The notes: generated by a model not told the origin, from the sequence alone. A DNA stretch of 64,000 nucleotides from Nocardioides insulae DSM 17944 (GCF_000422825.1 NZ_AUGU01000015.1:68909-132908); one strand, 5' to 3'; numbered from the stretch's first letter, positions 17,153 to 26,239 are shown. Numbers and translations are program-made.

Positions 17153-17646
17153 GTGGCATCACCCGGTACGACGTGCGCCTTGTGGGTGAGGTCCTCGGCG
17201 AGCGCCTGGGCGCGGCCCGCCTCGAGGCCGGCGATCTCCAGCGCGCCGGCGGCCGAGGCGGTGGTGACGGTGACACTCGCCAGCCCGAAGATCCGCGACA
17301 GTGCGCCCTGGGAGTAATCGACGGTCTGGATGCGCGACATCGGGGCGATCCGGCGTTCCCGCGTCCACCAGCCGGTCTGGGTGTAGACGGCGGTGTCGGT
17401 GACCTCCCAGCGGTGCACCCGGTAGCGCCACTGCGGCATGACCACGACATAGCCGGCCACCACCACAACCAGCAGTGCGTAGGCCCACCACGGCCAGTCC
17501 AGCCAGAGCAGTTGCACGGCGAGTGCCGCGCCGAGCAGCACCAGACCGCCGATCAGGGCACCCAGGAACCACATCAGCGGTGCCCGCGGGCTCACCCGCT
17601 CCGCGGGATCACGCAGGATGCGGGCGGGCGTCGAGGGCGAAGGCAC
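17149..17646 (-). CDS. YdbS-like PH-domain membrane protein
   Basis: 165 aa, with two membrane helices near the N terminus (LMWFLGALIGGLVLLGAALAV and WWAYALLVVVVAGYVVV) followed by one bPH2 module: VTDTAVYTQTGWWTRERRIAPMSRIQTVDYSQGALSRIFGLASVTV. It precedes the YdbT-like gene and overlaps it by 4 bp, the standard two-gene arrangement. The GTG at 17646 has a TAGGCT box ending 6 nt before it, so the transcript is probably leaderless. Function beyond membrane association is not established. Confidence 0.85.
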   Translation of the reverse strand: MPSPSTPARILRDPAERVSPRAPLMWFLGALIGGLVLLGAALAVQLLWLDWPWWAYALLVVVVAGYVVVMPQWRYRVHRWEVTDTAVYTQTGWWTRERRIAPMSRIQTVDYSQGALSRIFGLASVTVTTASAAGALEIAGLEAGRAQALAEDLTHKAHVVPGDAT

Positions 17647-17825
17647 ACTCCGAGCCTAGGAGACAGTTGAAACAAGACCACGAGAGGCGAGCGTCGTCCG
17701 GCGTGGCGGGTCACCTCACCCGAAGCGGAGCCGTCGAGGCTCGCCCACCCGATGTCGCGTGGCCGTGCGGCTCCTCGGCAGACGCCCCTGAGGCGTGCCC
17801 CGGCCGGTCGGGCGCCGCGCGGCGC

Positions 17826-19076
17826 TCAGTCGTGACCTCGGAAGGCCAGCAGGCGCGCCAGCAGATCGGTGTCGAGGGCCCCGTAGCCGGACTCGCTCCA
17901 GGCGCCGAGATCGAGGGTGAAGTAGTGCCGCGGCACGCCGTGCGCGAGGAAGTCGAGGATGTCCGCGGGCTCCCGACCGGCGCGGACGGCGTCCGCGCAC
18001 GCCGGGCAGGCAGGGACCTCGACGCTGACCTCGGCGCGGCCCGACTCCGACCCCGAACCCGCCTCCGACCCGGACTTAGAACCGGACTCAGACCACGACA
18101 CCCGGCGGGCGGCGGCGGGATGCAGGGCGTTGAAGTAGCACGGCCGCGCCGGCGTCCAGCCCTTCCGCGCCAGCGCCGCCGCCATTGCCTCGTGGCCCCG
18201 GCGGGCGAGCACCAGGGCCCCGACGGCGTCGGCGGGGGTGTGGTCGCGGTGGAGGATGCGGCTGGCGACGTCGTAGTGGTCGAGTGCGGCCTGCCACGCC
18301 CGGCGTACCTCATCGCGGTTCGCGCGGAGCTCCGCGGCGTCGATCGCCTCGCCAAGGCCGAGTACGGCGGCCAGCGCCTCATCCTCGCGGCGGCGGTCCT
18401 CGGCGGCCCGGACGGTCCCCAACACGGTGACGGGCAGGACGAGGCTGCGGCCCTCGACCGCCGAGGCGACCGGGGTACGACGACGGCGGCGACGGCGGTC
18501 GAACACCACCGCGGCGACCACGGTCAGGACGAGCAGACCGCCGCCGAGGAGCCAGGGGGTCGGGGCACCGCCGGTTCCGGTGCCGATGGGGTCGGTGGGG
18601 TCCGGGGGGCCGCCCGGTTCCGGATGGGTCTGGTTGTACTGCTCGCGGGCCGCGGCGGGGTCGCCGAGCAGGTCGAGGGTGGTGAGTACCTGGGCGGTGA
18701 GGTCGCCGGGGTGCTCCTCCTCGGCCAGAGCGCTCGCGTACCAGTCCGCGGACTGGTCGGGGAAGGAGGTGACCTCCACGCGCAGGTCGCCGTAGGAGGG
18801 GACCCCCAGGTAGTGGCCGTCCCTGCCGGTGTCGAGGTGGATGATGCGGGCCAGATCGGCCGGAGAACCCGAGGTGAGGGGGTCGTCGTGGTCGAGCCGG
18901 GCGAGGGTCACGTACGCCGGAGCGCTGGAGGAGGCCACCGCGTCCTCGATCTGCTGCTCCTGGGCCGGCGAGACCTGGTCACGCAGCTGGTCGGCGACCC
19001 AGACGCCGTCCTGGGCGAGTTCGGCCTCCACCGCGCTCAGCTGTGCCTCGGTGAGGGTGGTGCCCTGATCGCTCAT
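17826..19076 (-). CDS. Membrane protein of four-gene cluster (TPM-like / C-x5-H, C-x2-C), paralogue 1
   Basis: 416 aa, unrecognised. Residues about 1-140 resemble the TPM fold (VWVADQLRDQVSPAQEQQIEDAV, then a beta strand YVTLARL). One membrane helix lies at about 175-192, followed by seven arginines, so the N domain is probably outside. The cytosolic part contains CYFNALHP and, later, CPAC, giving a C-x5-H...C-x2-C set that could bind zinc, and ends YFTLDLGAWSESGYGALDTDLLARL. Between the two halves sits a Ser/Gly/Glu low-complexity insert (about 329-347) absent from its paralogues. It is last in the operon, 13 nt after the previous gene, whose stop overlaps its ribosome site. Confidence 0.75.
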   Translation of the reverse strand: MSDQGTTLTEAQLSAVEAELAQDGVWVADQLRDQVSPAQEQQIEDAVASSSAPAYVTLARLDHDDPLTSGSPADLARIIHLDTGRDGHYLGVPSYGDLRVEVTSFPDQSADWYASALAEEEHPGDLTAQVLTTLDLLGDPAAAREQYNQTHPEPGGPPDPTDPIGTGTGGAPTPWLLGGGLLVLTVVAAVVFDRRRRRRRTPVASAVEGRSLVLPVTVLGTVRAAEDRRREDEALAAVLGLGEAIDAAELRANRDEVRRAWQAALDHYDVASRILHRDHTPADAVGALVLARRGHEAMAAALARKGWTPARPCYFNALHPAAARRVSWSESGSKSGSEAGSGSESGRAEVSVEVPACPACADAVRAGREPADILDFLAHGVPRHYFTLDLGAWSESGYGALDTDLLARLLAFRGHD

Positions 19077-19089
19077 CTTCGCCCGTCCT

Positions 19090-19848
19090 TCAGCCGCGCC
19101 GGGCGCCGACGCTCACACGCACCACCGCGATGACCAGCCAGGTGGCCCCGTAGACGAGTGCGGCGAACAGGAGCCCGGCGAAGAAGCCACCCACGGGGCC
19201 ACCCCAGAAGTCGGAGTCGGGGGACTCTGTGCCGGTCCCGGAGGCGGGCTCGGGCATCCAGTCCGAGGCCGCCAGGTGGGACAGTTCGCCGACCAGTCGC
19301 TCCAAAGCGGCGGCCGGACGGCCGTTGCCGTCGGCCTCGACGTACACCGTGTCGCCGTCCGAGGCCATCGCGGTCGGGTAGCGACCGGGGGAGGCGACGG
19401 CGTAGACGCCGGGCTCGGCGGCATGGGCGATGATCTGGTACAGCGCGGACTCCTCGCCGCTGTAGCCGCCCTCGCTGGTCTCGGCCCAGTAGACGACGTG
19501 CAGGGGTACGGCGGATCCGGCGATCCGGTCCTGGATGGCCCGGAGTTGTGCGGCGGTGAAGAGACTCCGCACCTCGGGAGCCACATGCAGGCCGGTCCGC
19601 TCCACGCCGGTGATGGCCTGCCGCACCCGATCGCCGGGGGTGCTCGCGGCGGCACGGGCCAGTTCGGCCTGGTCGCTCGGGTAGTCCGACGCGGTCGTCG
19701 CGGGGTGGTGGCCGGGCACCACGGCGGACGCGGTGCCGAGGGCGCCGCCGAGCAGCAGGGCGACGAGCAGCGCCGGCAGCGGGCGCAGCAGCCCTCGGCG
19801 TTCCTCGCGCCCACGGCGCGGTCGCGACGGGGAGTTCCTCGCGTTCAT
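19090..19848 (-). CDS. Membrane protein of four-gene cluster, short member
   Basis: 252 aa, unrecognised. The N terminus is basic, with a membrane segment LLRPLPALLVALLLGGALGTA. An extracytoplasmic TPM-like region follows (LHVAPEVRSLFTAAQLRAIQDRI, then VPLHVVYWAETSEGG) and a second membrane helix FFAGLLFAALVYGATWLVIAV near the C terminus. Unlike its neighbours it lacks the cytosolic cysteine/histidine domain. The ATG overlaps the previous gene's stop by four bases, and the next gene starts 13 nt after its stop. This packing with three relatives suggests one complex (inference). Confidence 0.7.
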   Translation of the reverse strand: MNARNSPSRPRRGREERRGLLRPLPALLVALLLGGALGTASAVVPGHHPATTASDYPSDQAELARAAASTPGDRVRQAITGVERTGLHVAPEVRSLFTAAQLRAIQDRIAGSAVPLHVVYWAETSEGGYSGEESALYQIIAHAAEPGVYAVASPGRYPTAMASDGDTVYVEADGNGRPAAALERLVGELSHLAASDWMPEPASGTGTESPDSDFWGGPVGGFFAGLLFAALVYGATWLVIAVVRVSVGARRG

Positions 19849-21116
19849 CGCCGCCCCTCCCGTGCCCGTGCGACCGCCCCGGCCAGGTCGTCGGTGAGAG
19901 CGCCGAAGCCGGTGCGGGCCCACACGGTGTCGCCGTCGTAGTAGGGCCGCCCGGACGGGGGCGTGAGGGGGTCGGGCCATCGGTCGCGCTCGAGCGCCTG
20001 CAGGCAGCGGGGGCAGACGGGCACCTCGACGGTGGCGTCGCCGAAGCGCCATTCGGCCTTCCGGGTGCCGCTGGGGTGGCGCGGGTCGAAGAAGCACGGC
20101 CGGTACGGCGTCCGCGCCCGACCCCGCGCCCGGGACACCTCGCGCCGGCCGATCCGGGCCAGGACGCCGGCACCGACCAGGTCCAGGACGTCACCGGAAT
20201 CGAGCAGGGGTTCGGCGACCTCCCGGGCCAGCACGGCGGCCTGGAGGCGCTCGGCGGAGGTCGGGTCGGCGCCCCGGTCGCTGTACGCGGCCAGATCCTC
20301 GGCCAGGGCGGTCAGTAGGGCGCTGGACCGTTCCCGCTCCGCGTCGCGGTCGGGTGTGGTGCGCGCCGCCGAGACCGACCTCGGGGCGGACGGGGTACGC
20401 GCCGAGGAGGGACGGGCCGAGCCGGTCGCGCGAGGTCGCCGGAGCCGGGGCCGGCCGCTGAGCAGGTGCCACAGGAGCAGGAGTGCGAGCACGCCGGTGA
20501 GGCTGCCGACCATCCAGCGCTTCCCGGTCGTCCAGGGCTCCGGCGGCTGGTCGTCGTCGCCGTGCGACCGGGCCCGACGCGCGGTCTCGTAGGGCCGCAG
20601 CTCGTCGTTGCGCCGGGCGAGCTCCTCGACCTCGGTGGCCGGCAGGTTCGGCTCGGAGTAGTCGTCGTCGATGGTGTGGGTGGCGGTCCGTACGACGATC
20701 TCGGCGTCCACGACCGTGTGCAGCCGAGTGTCGGGCTCGGTCGCGGAGGTGACCGCCTCCTGGTTCGCGTACGCGTGCAAGGAGAACAGGTCCGGGTCCA
20801 TGCCCTCGACGCCGATCAGCCGGCTGCGGACGCCGAACTCCGAGCCCACGACGTAGAGGCCCGGCTCGCCGATCTCGCGGCTCAGTGCGATGGCGAGCTC
20901 ATCACCCGCTCCCGTGCCCGGTGAGATCTCCGGCGGCGGCGCGACGACGGCGACGTACACCGCGAACGGCAACTGGTCGGCGGACGCCGTGATGCGGCGG
21001 TCGGAGCCGGCGGTGTCTCCGGATCCGAGACGCTGCTCGATGATGACGGGGTCTCGGCGGAGGTGTTCTGCCAGCTCGGTCACCGAGTCGGGGGGCACCA
21101 CGTCGACCGACAGCAT
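19845..21116 (-). CDS. Membrane protein of four-gene cluster, paralogue 2
   Basis: 423 aa, unrecognised. The N-terminal domain has alternating helices and strands (VTELAEHLRRDPVII, then PFAVYVAVVAPPPE and DELAIALSREIGEPGLYVV). A single membrane helix WMVGSLTGVLALLLLWHLL is followed by an Arg/Ser/Pro-rich linker, a helical stretch and the conserved C-terminal module with CFFDPRHPSG and CPRC, then YYDGDTVWARTGFGALTDDLAGAV. This C-terminal ending matches paralogues 1 and 3. The ATG at 21116 is preferred because it sits 8 nt after the upstream stop; the longer frame would overlap that gene. Function unknown. Confidence 0.72.
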   Translation of the reverse strand: MLSVDVVPPDSVTELAEHLRRDPVIIEQRLGSGDTAGSDRRITASADQLPFAVYVAVVAPPPEISPGTGAGDELAIALSREIGEPGLYVVGSEFGVRSRLIGVEGMDPDLFSLHAYANQEAVTSATEPDTRLHTVVDAEIVVRTATHTIDDDYSEPNLPATEVEELARRNDELRPYETARRARSHGDDDQPPEPWTTGKRWMVGSLTGVLALLLLWHLLSGRPRLRRPRATGSARPSSARTPSAPRSVSAARTTPDRDAERERSSALLTALAEDLAAYSDRGADPTSAERLQAAVLAREVAEPLLDSGDVLDLVGAGVLARIGRREVSRARGRARTPYRPCFFDPRHPSGTRKAEWRFGDATVEVPVCPRCLQALERDRWPDPLTPPSGRPYYDGDTVWARTGFGALTDDLAGAVARAREGRR

Positions 21117-21124
21117 CGACGCCC

Positions 21125-22306
21125 CTATCCGTTGGTGAGGGCCGCGACGAGGTCGGGCTCCAACGCCCCGAACCCGGTGCGGCTCCACACCCCCAGGTCC
21201 AGGCGGAAGTATGCCCGGGTCGCCTCGTCGGCGACGAACTCCAAGGTGTCCGTCGGCTCCTCGCCCTTCTCTGCCTGCCGCGCGCAGTCGGCGCAGGCGG
21301 GCGCCTCGACCTCAGGGTCGGTCCAGGTCACGGTCCGCACGGACCCGCCGTGCAGGGGGTTGAACCAGCACGGCGACCCCGGTACCCACCGCCGGCCGCG
21401 TTCGGCCGCGCGGAGGGCCTCGGCACCGCGACGGCCCAGCACGATCGCTCCGACGACGTCGGCGGGCGTGTGCGAGCGATCGAGGATGCGCCGGGCGAGC
21501 TCGTAGTGGTCCAGGGCGCTCTGCCAGGCGTCGTACGCGTCGGTGAGCTCGGGGTCCAGGGGAGCGCGGTCGAGCGCCTCGCCCAGATCGGCGACCTCGC
21601 GTGTCGCCTGCTCCTCCCTGGCCCTGGTCTCGGCGGCCCGGACGGAGCGGACCACCGTGGCCGGAAGAGCGAAGGTGGGGGTGGGCCGCGACGTGGTCGC
21701 GACGGGCCTGCGCCGGCCGCGACGCGCTCGGAACACCACGGCGAGGACGAGCAGCGCCACGACCACCCCGCCGACGCCGAGCCAGATGCCGCCGGCCGAG
21801 CCGTCCTCGTCCGCCGAGTCGCCGCCGCCGAAGTAGGCGTCCTGGATCATCTGCGCGGCCCGCGGGTCCTCCTCGACCCGCTGGTCGTAGTCGGCCGAGA
21901 GGTCGGTGCCGCCGTCGAGCAGCTCCACGCTCTCCGCAGCCTGGGCGGCCACGTCCTCGGGGTGGTCGAACCAGGCGATCCGCGCGGCCTGGTAGGCGTC
22001 GAGGTCCTCGGGGAACGACGTCACCTCCAGCGGCAGCGTCTCCGGCTCCACCGGGAGCCCGAGGTAGTAGCCGTCCCGGCCGGTGTCGTCGTGGATGAGC
22101 GCCGCCAGCTGATCGAAGCTCCCGGTGAGGGGATCGGCGTACTCCATCTCCGTGAGCACCACGAAGGTCGGCGTCCCGGACCCGGCCACCGCCTGCTCGA
22201 CGGCGTGCTCGTCCTGCGGTGAGATCTCCGAGCGCAGTTCGGGGGCCACCCAGACGCCATCCTGGCCGAGCGCCGACTCGATCTCGGCCAGGGTCGCGTC
22301 ATCCAT
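21125..22306 (-). CDS. Membrane protein of four-gene cluster, paralogue 3
   Basis: 393 aa, the closest relative of paralogue 1 in the window: DGVWVAPELRSEISPQDEHAVEQAV is nearly superimposable on the first gene's N terminus, and both share LIHDDTGRDGYYLGLP/IIHLDTGRDGHYLGVP. The order is a TPM-like domain, one membrane helix (IWLGVGGVVVALLVLAVVF), a basic segment and a helical region with LDHYELARRILDRSHTPADVVGAIVLGRRGAEAL. The cytosolic C-x5-H...C-x2-C module (CWFNPLHGG...CADC) comes next, ending YFRLDLGVWSRTGFGALEPDLVAAL. It starts 24 nt after the carboxylase gene and probably shares its mRNA. No known function. Confidence 0.75.
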   Translation of the reverse strand: MDDATLAEIESALGQDGVWVAPELRSEISPQDEHAVEQAVAGSGTPTFVVLTEMEYADPLTGSFDQLAALIHDDTGRDGYYLGLPVEPETLPLEVTSFPEDLDAYQAARIAWFDHPEDVAAQAAESVELLDGGTDLSADYDQRVEEDPRAAQMIQDAYFGGGDSADEDGSAGGIWLGVGGVVVALLVLAVVFRARRGRRRPVATTSRPTPTFALPATVVRSVRAAETRAREEQATREVADLGEALDRAPLDPELTDAYDAWQSALDHYELARRILDRSHTPADVVGAIVLGRRGAEALRAAERGRRWVPGSPCWFNPLHGGSVRTVTWTDPEVEAPACADCARQAEKGEEPTDTLEFVADEATRAYFRLDLGVWSRTGFGALEPDLVAALTNG

Positions 22307-22330
22307 CGTCGTGCTGCCTACGGAGGGCGA

Positions 22331-24103
22331 TCAGCCCTTGAGTTCGCAGAGGACCTCTCCGTTGGAGACGGTGGCGCCGATCTGCGCCGCGAGACCGGTC
22401 ACGACGCCGGCCTTGTGCGCCTTCAGCGGCTGCTCCATCTTCATCGCCTCGATGACCACCACGGTGTCGCCCTCGGCGACCTCCTGGCCCTCCTCGACGA
22501 CGACCTTGACCACGGTGCCCTGCATCGGGCTGGTCACCGCGTCGCCGGATGCGGCCGCACCGGCCTTCTTGCCCTTGGCCCGCTTCGGCTTCTTCGCCCC
22601 GGCGGCGGGACCGGCCGAGAGCCCGCCCAGACCGGCCGGGATCACGACCTCGAGACGCTTGCCGCCGACCTCGACGGTCACTGCGGTGCGCTCGCCTTCC
22701 TCGGCAGCCTCGCCGGTCTCGCCGGCGTACGGGGTCACCTGGTTGTCGAACTCGGTCTCGATCCAGGTGGTGTAGACGCTGAAGGTCTCCCCGTCACCGA
22801 TGTACGCCGGGTCGCGGGTGACCGCGCGGTGGAAGGGGATCACGGTGGGCATGCCGTCGACTCGGAACTCGTCGAGCGCACGGCGCGAGCGGGCCAGCGC
22901 CTGGTCGCGGTCGCGGCCGGTGACGATCAGCTTGGCGATCAGCGAGTCGAAGGAGCCCGGGATGGTCTCGCCCTTCTCGTACCCGCCGTCGAGCCGGACA
23001 CCGGGGCCCGACGGGGGCGCCCACTCGGTGAGCGTGCCGGGGGCGGGCATGAAGTTCAGCCCGGCGTCCTCGGCGTTGATGCGGTACTCGATGGAGTGGC
23101 CGCGGATCTCCGGGTCGCCGTAGCCGAGCTCCTCGCCGGCGGCGATGCGGAACATCTCGCGCACCAGGTCGATCCCGGTGACCTCCTCGGAAACGCAGTG
23201 CTCGACCTGCAGTCGGGTGTTGACCTCGAGGAAGGAGATGGTGCCGTCGCTGCCGACCAGGAACTCGCAGGTGCCGGCACCGACGTAGCCGGCCTCCTTG
23301 AGGATCGCCTTGGAGGCGTCGTAGAGAGCGGTCATCTGGTCCTCGGTGAGGAACGGCGCGGGCGCCTCCTCGACGAGCTTCTGGTGCCGGCGCTGGAGGG
23401 AGCAGTCCCGGGTGGAGACCACGACCACGTTGCCGTGCTGGTCGGCCAGGCACTGGGTCTCGACGTGGCGCGGCTTGTCCAGGAACTTCTCCACCAGGCA
23501 CTCGCCGCGGCCGAAGGCGGTGACCGCCTCGCGCACGGCGGAGTCGTACTGGTCGGGGATCTCCTCCAGGGTGCGGGCGACCTTGAGGCCGCGGCCGCCG
23601 CCGCCGAAGACCGCCTTGATGGCGACCGGCAGGCCGTTGGCCTTGGCGAACTCCACGACCTCATCGGCGTCCGCGACCGGGTCCTTGGTGCCGGGGGCCA
23701 GCGGGGCGTTGGCCTTCTGCGCGATGTGCTTGGCCTTGGCCTTGTCGCCCAGCGCGTCGATGGCGTCGGGGGAGGGGCCGATCCAGATCAGGCCGGCGTC
23801 CAGGACCGCCTGGGCGAAGTCGGCGTTCTCGGCCAGGAAGCCGTAGCCCGGGTGCACCGAGTCGGCTCCGGAGGTCTTGGCCACCTCGATGATCTTGGCG
23901 ATGTCGAGGTAGGTCTCCGCCGGGGTGGCACCGCCGAGCGAGTAGGCCTCGTCGGCGAGCCTGGCGAAGAGTGCGTCCCGGTCGGGGTCGGCGTACACCG
24001 CGACCGACCCGATCCCGGCGTCCTTACAGGCACGAACGACTCGGACGGCGATCTCGCCGCGGTTCGCGATCAGGACTTTGGTCAACGGCTTGGTCTGCGG
24101 CAC
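22331..24103 (-). CDS. Acetyl/propionyl-CoA carboxylase alpha subunit (biotin carboxylase + carrier)
   Basis: 590 aa actinobacterial AccA-type subunit that combines biotin carboxylase with the biotin carrier. The N-terminal [25 protein letters not shown]-grasp loop [25 protein letters not shown] and [21 protein letters not shown] identify the carboxylase. A lysine/alanine-rich linker leads to the carrier domain with EAMKM, biotinyl-Lys at about residue 555. It carboxylates biotin with ATP and bicarbonate for a separate carboxyltransferase beta subunit, which is not in this window. The start is a GTG at 24103 behind a GGAG ribosome site. Four membrane-protein genes follow closely. Confidence 0.93.
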   Translation of the reverse strand: MPQTKPLTKVLIANRGEIAVRVVRACKDAGIGSVAVYADPDRDALFARLADEAYSLGGATPAETYLDIAKIIEVAKTSGADSVHPGYGFLAENADFAQAVLDAGLIWIGPSPDAIDALGDKAKAKHIAQKANAPLAPGTKDPVADADEVVEFAKANGLPVAIKAVFGGGGRGLKVARTLEEIPDQYDSAVREAVTAFGRGECLVEKFLDKPRHVETQCLADQHGNVVVVSTRDCSLQRRHQKLVEEAPAPFLTEDQMTALYDASKAILKEAGYVGAGTCEFLVGSDGTISFLEVNTRLQVEHCVSEEVTGIDLVREMFRIAAGEELGYGDPEIRGHSIEYRINAEDAGLNFMPAPGTLTEWAPPSGPGVRLDGGYEKGETIPGSFDSLIAKLIVTGRDRDQALARSRRALDEFRVDGMPTVIPFHRAVTRDPAYIGDGETFSVYTTWIETEFDNQVTPYAGETGEAAEEGERTAVTVEVGGKRLEVVIPAGLGGLSAGPAAGAKKPKRAKGKKAGAAASGDAVTSPMQGTVVKVVVEEGQEVAEGDTVVVIEAMKMEQPLKAHKAGVVTGLAAQIGATVSNGEVLCELKG

Positions 24104-24333
24104 CGGGGGACTCCTGCTGGTTCGGCTGGTGGGTCGGATCTGAGGGGTGGATCGGAGAGTTTTCGGAGGGGGACGCGGTGCACGCTACGACGGCACTGGG
24201 TCCCACCGCGGGGCAGGGTACCGCCGCGGACAGGTCTTGTGGTGTGGCCGGTGTCACGTCCCACCTCGTGCGGTCGATTCCACAGGGGTGCGGAAGCGTG
24301 GTCACGGCGCGAGAGGAACTATTCTTATCCACC

Positions 24334-24822
24334 ATGGAGCGATGGCGGACCCTCCTCGGCGAGGCGGGCCGATTCCTCGCGGTGGGAGGCGTGGCCACGC
24401 TGGTGGCGTTCACGCTCTTCAACCTGCTCGTGCACGGGCTGGTCGACGGCGCCGTCGCGGTGATGGCGGACCAGCCGATCCCGGCCTACGTCCTGGCCAA
24501 CACCGTCGGCATGGCGATCAGCTACCGGCTGAGCCGGTACTGGGCGTTCAAGGACCGGCCGCCCCAGCACTCCGACGGCGGCCGGACGATGTTCGTGCTG
24601 ATCAACGTCGTGACGATGTCGCTACCGGTGGCCTGCCTGTGGTTCTCCCGCGATGTCCTGGGTCACGACTCCCCGCTGGCTGACAACCTGGCGGCCAATG
24701 TGATCGGGCTCGCCGCGGGCATGCTGGCCCGTTTCTATCTGTTCCGCCGGTTCGTCTTCCGTCGCCCGATCGCCCTGGTCGAGATGTACGACGACCCCGC
24801 GGACCTCCCCCTGCGCGACTGA
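24334..24822 (+). CDS. GtrA-like flippase-associated membrane protein
   Basis: 162 aa with four predicted membrane helices and the GtrA family layout: GRFLAVGGVATLVAFTLFNLLVH, then AYVLANTVGMAISYRLSRYWAFKDR, where the YRLSRYWAFK loop is diagnostic. The third helix is FVLINVVTMSLPVACLWF and the fourth NVIGLAAGMLARFYLFRRFVF. GtrA proteins are thought to help translocate lipid-linked sugars for cell-envelope glycans. The ATG at 24334 follows a TATTCT box by 8 nt, so the leader is absent or very short. It is divergent from the carboxylase gene. Confidence 0.88.
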   Translation: MERWRTLLGEAGRFLAVGGVATLVAFTLFNLLVHGLVDGAVAVMADQPIPAYVLANTVGMAISYRLSRYWAFKDRPPQHSDGGRTMFVLINVVTMSLPVACLWFSRDVLGHDSPLADNLAANVIGLAAGMLARFYLFRRFVFRRPIALVEMYDDPADLPLRD

Positions 24823-24898
24823 CGCCCGCTCGCCGGGCCCGCGTGCATTGACGGTCGGACCGGTCGGATCGGTCGGGCCAGGGCCGGGGAGTGCGGGA

Positions 24899-25498
24899 TC
24901 AGCGGCTCCAGAGGTCGGTCCAGCGATGGCCGAGCTCGGCGACCAGTTCGCGGAGCAGCGGCAGGCTCACCCCGACGACGTTGTGGTGGTCGCCCTCGAT
25001 GCCGGTCACGAACGCGCCACCGAGCCCGTCGACGGTGAACGCGCCGGCGACGTGCAGCGGTTCCCCGGTGGCGACGTACGCCGCGATCTCCTCGTCGTCG
25101 AGGTCGGCGAAATGCACCGTGGTGCTCGCGGTGGCCGCCGCCGTCCGGCCGCTCGCCACGTCGGTGAGGGCATGACCGCTGACCAGGACGCCCGTTCGGC
25201 CGCGCATCGCCTGCCACCGCCGGACCGCCTCCTCGGGCGTGCCCGGCTTGCCCAGGGCCTCACCGTCCAGCTCCAGCACCGAGTCGCAGCCGAGCACCAG
25301 CGCATCGGCGGGCACCTCGGGCCGGCCGGCGACCGCGGCACACTTGAGCTCGGCCAACTGGAGGGCGAGCTCGGCCGGCGGCAGCCCGGCCAACTGGTCC
25401 TCGTCGACGCCGCTCACGATCACGGTCGGCTCGACGCCCGCGCTGCGCAGGGTCGCGAGGCGGGCGGGGGACTGGGAGGCGAGCACGAACGGGGTCAC
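24899..25498 (-). CDS. maf: Maf-family nucleotide pyrophosphatase
   Basis: 199 aa. The N terminus FVLASQSPARLATLRSAGVEP is the Maf/Ham1-fold signature (canonical LASxSPRR), with Glu/Lys catalytic segments LVLGCDSVLELDGEALGKPGTPEEA and GRTGVLVSGHAL. Maf proteins hydrolyse non-canonical or modified nucleoside triphosphates to monophosphates and have been linked to septum inhibition. The GTG at 25498 is preceded by TACAGT 7 nt upstream, giving a leaderless transcript; the extended upstream frame would read through the tRNA-Leu gene. It is convergent with the GtrA gene. Confidence 0.92.
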   Translation of the reverse strand: MTPFVLASQSPARLATLRSAGVEPTVIVSGVDEDQLAGLPPAELALQLAELKCAAVAGRPEVPADALVLGCDSVLELDGEALGKPGTPEEAVRRWQAMRGRTGVLVSGHALTDVASGRTAAATASTTVHFADLDDEEIAAYVATGEPLHVAGAFTVDGLGGAFVTGIEGDHHNVVGVSLPLLRELVAELGHRWTDLWSR

Positions 25499-25525
25499 GA
25501 TCGTCACTGTAGGTCGCGGGTCTTC

Positions 25526-25531
25526 TAGACT
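25526..25531 (+). promoter_or_regulatory. -10 box of tRNA-Leu promoter
   Basis: TAGACT, 11 nt before the mature tRNA 5' end. It lies back to back with the minus-strand TACAGT box of maf (25506-25511), making a compact divergent promoter. Confidence 0.55.
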
Positions 25532-25542
25532 CCGCTCTGCGG

Positions 25543-25624
25543 GCCGGAGTGGTGGAATCGGCAGACACGCAGGATTTAGGTTCCTGTGCCTTCGGGCGTG
25601 GGGGTTCAAGTCCCCCCTTCGGCA
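25543..25624 (+). tRNA. tRNA-Leu (anticodon TAG)
   Basis: 82 nt type II tRNA. The acceptor stem GCCGGAG pairs with CTTCGGC and the discriminator is A. The anticodon stem CAGGA/TCCTG holds loop TTTAGGT, so the anticodon is TAG. A long variable arm TGCCTTCGGGCG and T-arm GGGGGTTCAAGTCCCCC are clear. CCA is not encoded. Confidence 0.95.
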
Positions 25625-25771
25625 CACGTAGCACGTGCCGCCCGCCGGTGCCTCGCGCGCACCGGCGGGCGTCGACGCGCTCCTGCACCGCATCGGGGCG
25701 GGGTCGTCGAGCGGTGGGTCGATGTGGCGCCCGGCGACCAGGAGGCACGTCCGGTCGCGATCGGCGTTCCC

Positions 25772-26239
25772 CTAGTCCAGACCCAGGTCGCGGCGGAGTT
25801 TGGCGACGTGACCGGTGGCCTTCACGTTGTACTGGGCCAGCGACACGGTGCCCTCCTCGTCGAGGACGACGGTGGAGCGGATGACGCCCTGGACGACCTT
25901 GCCGTACAGCTTCTTCTCGCCGAAGGCACCCCAGGCGGTGAGGACGTCCTTCTCGGGGTCGGAGAGCAGCGTGATGGTGAGGCCGTCTCGCTCGCGGAAC
26001 TTCGCCAGCTTCTCCGGCTTGTCGGGCGAGGTCCCGAGCACCTCGTACCCCTGGGCCTTGAGCGAGTCCAGGGAGTCGGTGAAGTCGCAGGCCTGCTTGG
26101 TGCAGCCCGGGGTCATCGCGGCGGGGTAGAAGTACACGATCACCTTGCGGCCGCGCAGGCTGCTCAGGCCGACCTGCTCGCCGGTGTCGGAGGGGAGGGT
26201 GAAGTCGGGTGCGGTGTCGCCGGGCTGCAATCGCGTCAT
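25772..26239 (-). CDS. bcp: Thioredoxin-dependent peroxiredoxin (BCP/PrxQ)
   Basis: 155 aa peroxiredoxin of the bacterioferritin-comigratory-protein group, reducing H2O2 and organic peroxides with thioredoxin. The peroxidatic cysteine is in YFYPAAMTPGCTKQACDF, followed five residues later by the likely resolving Cys, the usual 1-Cys-alpha2 arrangement. The start DFTLPSDTGEQV and the FGEKKLYGK region match the family. The ATG at 26239 has a TATTTT box ending exactly 7 nt upstream, hence leaderless. It is divergent from the DUF3618 gene. Confidence 0.93.
   Translation of the reverse strand: MTRLQPGDTAPDFTLPSDTGEQVGLSSLRGRKVIVYFYPAAMTPGCTKQACDFTDSLDSLKAQGYEVLGTSPDKPEKLAKFRERDGLTITLLSDPEKDVLTAWGAFGEKKLYGKVVQGVIRSTVVLDEEGTVSLAQYNVKATGHVAKLRRDLGLD

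Noticed and set aside
22415..24463. 682-residue plus-strand frame opposite the carboxylase gene
   Set aside because: Antisense shadow of a well supported biotin carboxylase gene.
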